A stretch of 64,000 bases of DNA from Loktanella atrilutea (GTDB lineage: Bacteria; Pseudomonadota; Alphaproteobacteria; Rhodobacterales; Rhodobacteraceae). The DNA lies in assembly GCF_900128995.1 (NCBI RefSeq), contig NZ_FQUE01000008.1, forward strand, positions 105,819-169,818, read 5' to 3'. Within the stretch, counting starts at the first letter, position 1; every line of letters starts with the position of its first letter. The notes below the pieces were generated by a model that saw only the letters and a program-made list of their open reading frames with translations, did no database searches and was not told where the DNA came from. The position numbers and the translations under genes were made by a program. Positions 60,266 through 64,000 of the stretch are shown one piece after another.

Positions 60266-62476
60266 ATGGCCTACGCGCAGACCGACAGAAGAGAGCTCGC
60301 CGATGCCGCCTATCTGTCAAACCCCGCGCCCAACGTGCGCGAGCGGGAAAAGATGGAAGGCGGCCGCAAGTTCATCCTCCGGACAGAGTTCGACCCCGCC
60401 GGCGACCAGCCGACCGCGATCGTGGAACTGGCAGAGGGTGTCCGGAACGGCGAGCGCGATCAGGTGCTGCTGGGCGCCACGGGTACCGGCAAGACCTTCA
60501 CCATGGCCAAGATCATCGAGGAGACGCAGCGCCCCGCCATCATCCTCGCCCCGAACAAGACGCTGGCGGCGCAGCTGTACGGCGAATTCAAGGGCTTCTT
60601 CCCCGACAATGCGGTGGAATACTTCGTCAGCTACTACGACTACTACCAGCCGGAGGCCTACGTCGCCCGGTCGGACACCTACATCGAGAAGGAATCGCAG
60701 ATCAACGAGCAGATCGACCGGATGCGCCACTCGGCCACCCGCGCGCTGCTGGAACGCGACGACGTGATCATCGTCGCCTCGGTGTCCTGCATCTATGGCA
60801 TCGGCTCGGTCGAGACCTACGGCGCCATGACCCAGGACATCCACGTCGGCAAGTCCTACGACCAGCGCAAGATCATGGCCGACCTGATCGCCCAGCAATA
60901 CCGCCGCAACGACGCCGCCTTCCAGCGTGGCAGCTTCCGCGTGCGCGGCGACAGCCTTGAAATCTTCCCCGCCCACCTCGACGACCGGGCATGGCGCCTG
61001 TCCTTCTTCGGCGAGGAACTGGAATCGATCACCGAATTCGACCCGTTGACCGGCGAGAAGACCGACACCTTCCAGAAGATCCGCGTCTACGCCAACAGCC
61101 ACTACGTGACGCCGAAGCCCACGATGCAGCAGGCCATCATCGGCATCAAGAAAGAGCTGCGGATGCGGCTCGACCAGCTGGTCGCGGACGGCAAGCTGCT
61201 GGAGGCGCAGCGGCTGGAACAGCGCACCAACTTCGACCTCGAGATGCTGGAGGCGACCGGCGTCTGCAACGGGATCGAGAACTATTCCCGCTACCTGACG
61301 GGCCGCGCCCCCGGCGAGCCGCCACCCACCCTCTTCGAGTTCATCCCAGACAACGCCATCGTCTTCGCCGACGAAAGCCACGTCTCGGTCCCCCAGATCG
61401 GCGGCATGTACAAGGGCGACTATCGGCGCAAGTTCACGCTGGCCGAACACGGCTTCCGCCTGCCGTCCTGCATGGACAACCGCCCGCTGAAGTTCGAGGA
61501 ATGGGACGCCATGCGGCCCCAGTCCGTCTTCGTCAGCGCCACGCCTGCGGCGTGGGAGCTGGAACAAACGGGCGGCGTCTTCACCGAACAGATCATCCGC
61601 CCCACCGGCCTGATCGACCCCCAGATCGAGATCCGCCCCGTCGAGATGCAGGTCGACGACCTGCTCGACGAGGTGCGGAAAGTGAGCGCGGCAGGCTACC
61701 GCACGCTCTGCACCACGCTGACGAAGCGGATGGCCGAGGATCTGACTGAATATATGCACGAACAGGGCATCCGCGTGCGCTACATGCACTCGGACATCGA
61801 CACGATCGAGCGGATCGAGATCCTGCGCGACCTGCGGCTCGGTGCCTTCGACGTGCTGATCGGCATCAACCTGCTGCGCGAGGGGCTCGACATTCCCGAA
61901 TGTGGGCTGGTGGCGATCCTCGACGCCGACAAGGAAGGCTTCCTGCGGTCAGAGACCTCTCTGGTCCAGACCATCGGCCGCGCCGCCCGCAACGCCGAAG
62001 GTCGCGTCATCATGTATGCCGACCGGATCACCGGGTCGATGGACCGCGCGATGAAGGAAACCGAACGCCGCCGCGCCAAGCAGATGGCCTACAACGTCGA
62101 ACACGGGATCACCCCCACGACGGTCAAGAAGAACGTCGAGGACATTCTCGCCGGCCTCTACAAGGGCGACGTGGACATGAACCGCGTCACGGCCAAGGTC
62201 GAGCGGCAGGGGTCGAACATGAAGGCCGTGCTGGACGGGCTGCGCACCGACATGCGCAAGGCCGCCGAGAACCTCGAGTTCGAGGAGGCCGCCCGCCTGC
62301 GCGACGAGCTCAAGCGGCTGGAAGCCGTCGAACTCGCCATCGCCGACGACCCACTGGCGCGGCAACAGGCCGTGGACAAGGCGGTCGAGGATTCCGCCAA
62401 GGCATCCGGCCGGTCCACCGGCGGCCGCGGCGGGATGCGCGGCGGCAAGTCGCGGTACGGCGGGAAGAAGCACTAA
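60266..62476 (+). CDS. uvrB: Excinuclease ABC subunit B
   Basis: 736 residues. UvrB verifies damaged bases and loads UvrC in nucleotide excision repair. Walker [11 protein letters not shown] (about residues 71-80), the beta-hairpin [11 protein letters not shown] (about 125-135), helicase motifs including DESHVS, IGRAARN near 571 and a C-terminal UVR domain ([19 protein letters not shown], about 660-680) are all present. The first about 32 residues are an extension typical of alphaproteobacterial UvrB. Its own promoter is expected in the 110 bp upstream; no neighbour is in operon with it. Confidence 0.97.
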   Translation: MAYAQTDRRELADAAYLSNPAPNVREREKMEGGRKFILRTEFDPAGDQPTAIVELAEGVRNGERDQVLLGATGTGKTFTMAKIIEETQRPAIILAPNKTLAAQLYGEFKGFFPDNAVEYFVSYYDYYQPEAYVARSDTYIEKESQINEQIDRMRHSATRALLERDDVIIVASVSCIYGIGSVETYGAMTQDIHVGKSYDQRKIMADLIAQQYRRNDAAFQRGSFRVRGDSLEIFPAHLDDRAWRLSFFGEELESITEFDPLTGEKTDTFQKIRVYANSHYVTPKPTMQQAIIGIKKELRMRLDQLVADGKLLEAQRLEQRTNFDLEMLEATGVCNGIENYSRYLTGRAPGEPPPTLFEFIPDNAIVFADESHVSVPQIGGMYKGDYRRKFTLAEHGFRLPSCMDNRPLKFEEWDAMRPQSVFVSATPAAWELEQTGGVFTEQIIRPTGLIDPQIEIRPVEMQVDDLLDEVRKVSAAGYRTLCTTLTKRMAEDLTEYMHEQGIRVRYMHSDIDTIERIEILRDLRLGAFDVLIGINLLREGLDIPECGLVAILDADKEGFLRSETSLVQTIGRAARNAEGRVIMYADRITGSMDRAMKETERRRAKQMAYNVEHGITPTTVKKNVEDILAGLYKGDVDMNRVTAKVERQGSNMKAVLDGLRTDMRKAAENLEFEEAARLRDELKRLEAVELAIADDPLARQQAVDKAVEDSAKASGRSTGGRGGMRGGKSRYGGKKH

Positions 62477-62536
62477 GCGCCATCCGCAACGCGGCGTCAC
62501 CGGCACGGATCATCGACCATTCAAGGACACAGGCGC

Positions 62537-62947
62537 ATGGCGCATAAGCTCGGACGACTGATCGATCATCTTCATCTGCGTGTCGCGGATCTGGACAAGA
62601 GCAGGGCGTTTTACAGGGCCGTGCTGACCAGCCTCGATCTCGCCGACGCGTTCCACGATGGCGATCACTACTTCGCCGCCGATGAACTCTACGTCGACGC
62701 GGCGGACGGTTCCGTCTCGCGGGTGCATCTGGCGTTTCAGGCCCGGACACGCGCACAGGTCGATGCGTTCCACACCGCCGCGCTAAGGGCGGGCGGCGTG
62801 GACAACGGCAGACCCGGCCTGCGCGACTACCACGAGCAGTATTACGCGGCCTTCGTCTTCGACCCCGACGGAAACAACATCGAGGCCGTCTGCGATGCAC
62901 CGACCCAAAGGTCGGCTGCGGTCATAGAGGTCGAGCGGACGGGTTGA
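62537..62947 (+). CDS. VOC-family protein (glyoxalase/bleomycin-resistance fold)
   Basis: 136 residues. The fold is recognised from LGRLIDHLHLRVADLDKSRAFYRAVLTSL at the start and YYAAFVFDPDGNNIEAVCDAP at the end, where His and Glu would be metal ligands. Members isomerise, hydrolyse or bind small molecules; substrate unknown. It is 60 bp downstream of uvrB on the same strand and probably has its own ribosome site (AGGACAC). Convergent with the small membrane protein gene. Confidence 0.87.
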   Translation: MAHKLGRLIDHLHLRVADLDKSRAFYRAVLTSLDLADAFHDGDHYFAADELYVDAADGSVSRVHLAFQARTRAQVDAFHTAALRAGGVDNGRPGLRDYHEQYYAAFVFDPDGNNIEAVCDAPTQRSAAVIEVERTG

Positions 62948-62955
62948 CCGCCCGT

Positions 62956-63246
62956 TCAGCGCGTTGGCCTGTCACTGCGCCCCGTCAGCGCCTTGAACAG
63001 CATGACCAGCAGCACCGCGCCGATCACCCCGATCACCAGCACCGCCAGCAGGCCCGCACCGATCGCGGCCGTCACCCCCAGCAGGGCCAGCACGAAGGGC
63101 AGCGCCACGGCGCCGATGATCCCGGCCACGATATAGGCCAGCTTGTTGCCGCCCGTGATCACGGCGGCGATCAGCCCCGCGACCAGTCCGATCACGGCAA
63201 GGATCGTCACCGCGCCCCAGCCGACCACCTGCAGAAACGTGTCCAT
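62956..63246 (-). CDS. Small multispan membrane protein of unknown function
   Basis: 96 residues from the ATG at 63244-63246 (AAGGGAA upstream), with three membrane segments separated by short loops (GWGAVTILAVIGLVAGLIAAVI, LAYIVAGIIGAVALPFVLAL, GAGLLAVLVIGVIGAVLLVMLF) and a basic C-terminus. It may belong to the GlsB/YeaQ/YmgE-like or transglycosylase-associated group of small hydrophobic proteins, but that is a guess from hydropathy. Single gene. Confidence 0.65.
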   Translation of the reverse strand: MDTFLQVVGWGAVTILAVIGLVAGLIAAVITGGNKLAYIVAGIIGAVALPFVLALLGVTAAIGAGLLAVLVIGVIGAVLLVMLFKALTGRSDRPTR

Positions 63247-63378
63247 CGCGAATTCCCTTCGTTGCATTCACCACACAACCTGCCCCGCCCGCCCCGGTTC
63301 CGCAATCGTCCTGTTTTGCCGGCAGACGCGCCGCCAATCTTGACACGGGCACCGCCGCGGGCCATATCGGGCGCGGAT

Positions 63379-63454
<76 letters not shown>

Positions 63455-63520
63455 GTACTAACGATTACAATGCCTTGAGAGACTGTGAAGCACGGTGCGC
63501 CGCACTAGGGTCACACAGTT

Positions 63521-63905
63521 ATGCGCAATCCCACGTATCTCGTTCGCTCTCGGCACGGGGTTTTTTACTTCCGCTGGCCCCTCCCCGCCTCTCGACATCC
63601 CGACAAGCGACGGTCAGAGGTCAGGCTCTCTCTCCGTACCCGGCAACCTTCTATTGCGCTGATGCTGGCGAGGGAGATGGCCGTAGGCGGGTTGCGGCTG
63701 AATACAGGGAGGCCACAGGGCATGCGTTACGATGAGATGCGCCGACACGTCCTTGAGCACTTCCAGACCCGCCTTGATAACCTTCGAGAACAGATCGCGG
63801 CGCACGGCCCACCTGATGATCGCACACAAGCTGTAATGAGAGCGACACTGGGCATTGCTCAGGAGGCACCGGGGGATTTTCAGGGGTCAGCTGCCCCAGC
63901 CGAAC
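63521..63905 (+). pseudogene. Tyrosine-recombinase integrase N-terminus (DUF6538 type), cut by an IS
   Basis: The ATG at 63521 opens a frame beginning MRNPTYLVRSRHGVFYFRWP, with downstream KRRSEVRLSLRTRQPSIAL, the N-terminal DUF6538 domain of tRNA-associated phage or island integrases. A helical arm (YDEMRRHVLEHFQTRLDNLREQI) follows. The frame runs to the window edge, but from 63906 the DNA is that of an insertion sequence, so only about 128 integrase codons remain and the catalytic domain must lie beyond the IS or be lost. Its place beside tRNA-Ala suggests an integrated element that starts here. Confidence 0.75.
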
Positions 63906-64000
63906 TGAACCGCGCCGGGTTTGCCAGAGACTTGAAACCTGAGAAGGATGAGAGTCATGGAAAAGAGCAAGATGGCCAACCGCTATTCACCGGAGGTTCG
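63906..64000 (+). mobile_element. IS3-family insertion sequence, left end (partial)
   Basis: The terminal inverted repeat begins TGAACCGCGCCGGG at 63906, like the ends of IS3-family elements of the IS51/IS407-related groups (TGAACC-CCGGGTTTG-type). The transposase orfA starts 51 bp inside. It runs off the window edge, so its right end and target duplication cannot be seen. Confidence 0.7.
63957..64000 (+). CDS. IS3-family transposase OrfA, N-terminal start (partial)
   Basis: An ATG at 63957 opens a frame reading MEKSKMANRYSPEVR to the window edge, and a second in-frame ATG is at 63972. 'RYSPEVR' (continuing in relatives as RERAVRMV) is the start of the helix-turn-helix OrfA of IS3 elements. 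This frame is one base off the integrase frame. Only 14 complete codons are visible; the rest, and OrfB with its DDE domain, lie outside. Confidence 0.7.
   Translation, partial: MEKSKMANRYSPEV

Overview
The window is a GC-rich alphaproteobacterial chromosome segment, most likely from a marine Rhodobacterales (Roseobacter-group) bacterium. The evidence is the protein character throughout: a conserved mreBCD-mrdA-rodA block, an NDUFS4-like complex I accessory subunit, a BigR/SqrR-type persulfide sensor operon, an Fe-S (6-4)-type photolyase and large RTX proteins with a type I exporter. No rRNA or species marker is present, so this is an inference.

Layout. 1-18.7 kb is mostly housekeeping: a truncated RND adaptor, moaB, an LLM flavin oxidoreductase, a photolyase with two overlapping SDR genes, leuA, the rod-shape and elongasome operon (mreB, mreC, mreD, mrdA, rodA) followed by a ghrA-like dehydrogenase, sseB-like and uracil-DNA glycosylase genes, capsule-export kpsT/kpsE without kpsM, and a BON-domain MscS channel. 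A tRNA-Gln (18.8 kb) marks the start of accessory DNA.

19.2-26.7 kb holds a persulfide module (ArsR-type BigR/SqrR regulator divergent from two YeeE/YedE half-transporters and an ETHE1-like metallo-hydrolase), an unknown pair (COG4705-like membrane protein and an exported protein), and a PepSY protein, OmpR-type regulator, histidine kinase and cytochrome b561 module.

27-56 kb is the most interesting part. A NarL-type regulator and NarX-like kinase face a 2833-residue animal-type haem peroxidase with RTX repeats. It is followed by a type I secretion ABC protein, an 856-residue RTX/cadherin-like protein and a membrane fusion protein. After a second MscS channel comes a four-gene minus-strand operon headed by a roughly 1905-residue exported multicopper oxidase, then a membrane-anchored beta-propeller, an exported unknown protein and a small unknown protein. 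Haem peroxidases of the MopA type and giant multicopper oxidases of the MnxG/McoA type are the two enzyme classes known to oxidise Mn(II) in bacteria. Having both within 27 kb, with a dedicated exporter and sensor, suggests an extracellular Mn(II)- or phenol-oxidising locus. Remnants of a TetR gene (45.7 kb) and a LysR gene (56.5 kb) flank the oxidase operon and point to past insertion or deletion.

56.7-63.3 kb returns to ordinary genes: complex I accessory subunit, Cu/Zn superoxide dismutase, M29 aminopeptidase, BNR-repeat propeller, uvrB, a VOC protein and a small membrane protein. A tRNA-Ala(CGC) at 63.4 kb is followed by a tyrosine-recombinase-type integrase N-terminus that is cut by the left end of an IS3-family insertion sequence at the window edge, so a second mobile region starts there.
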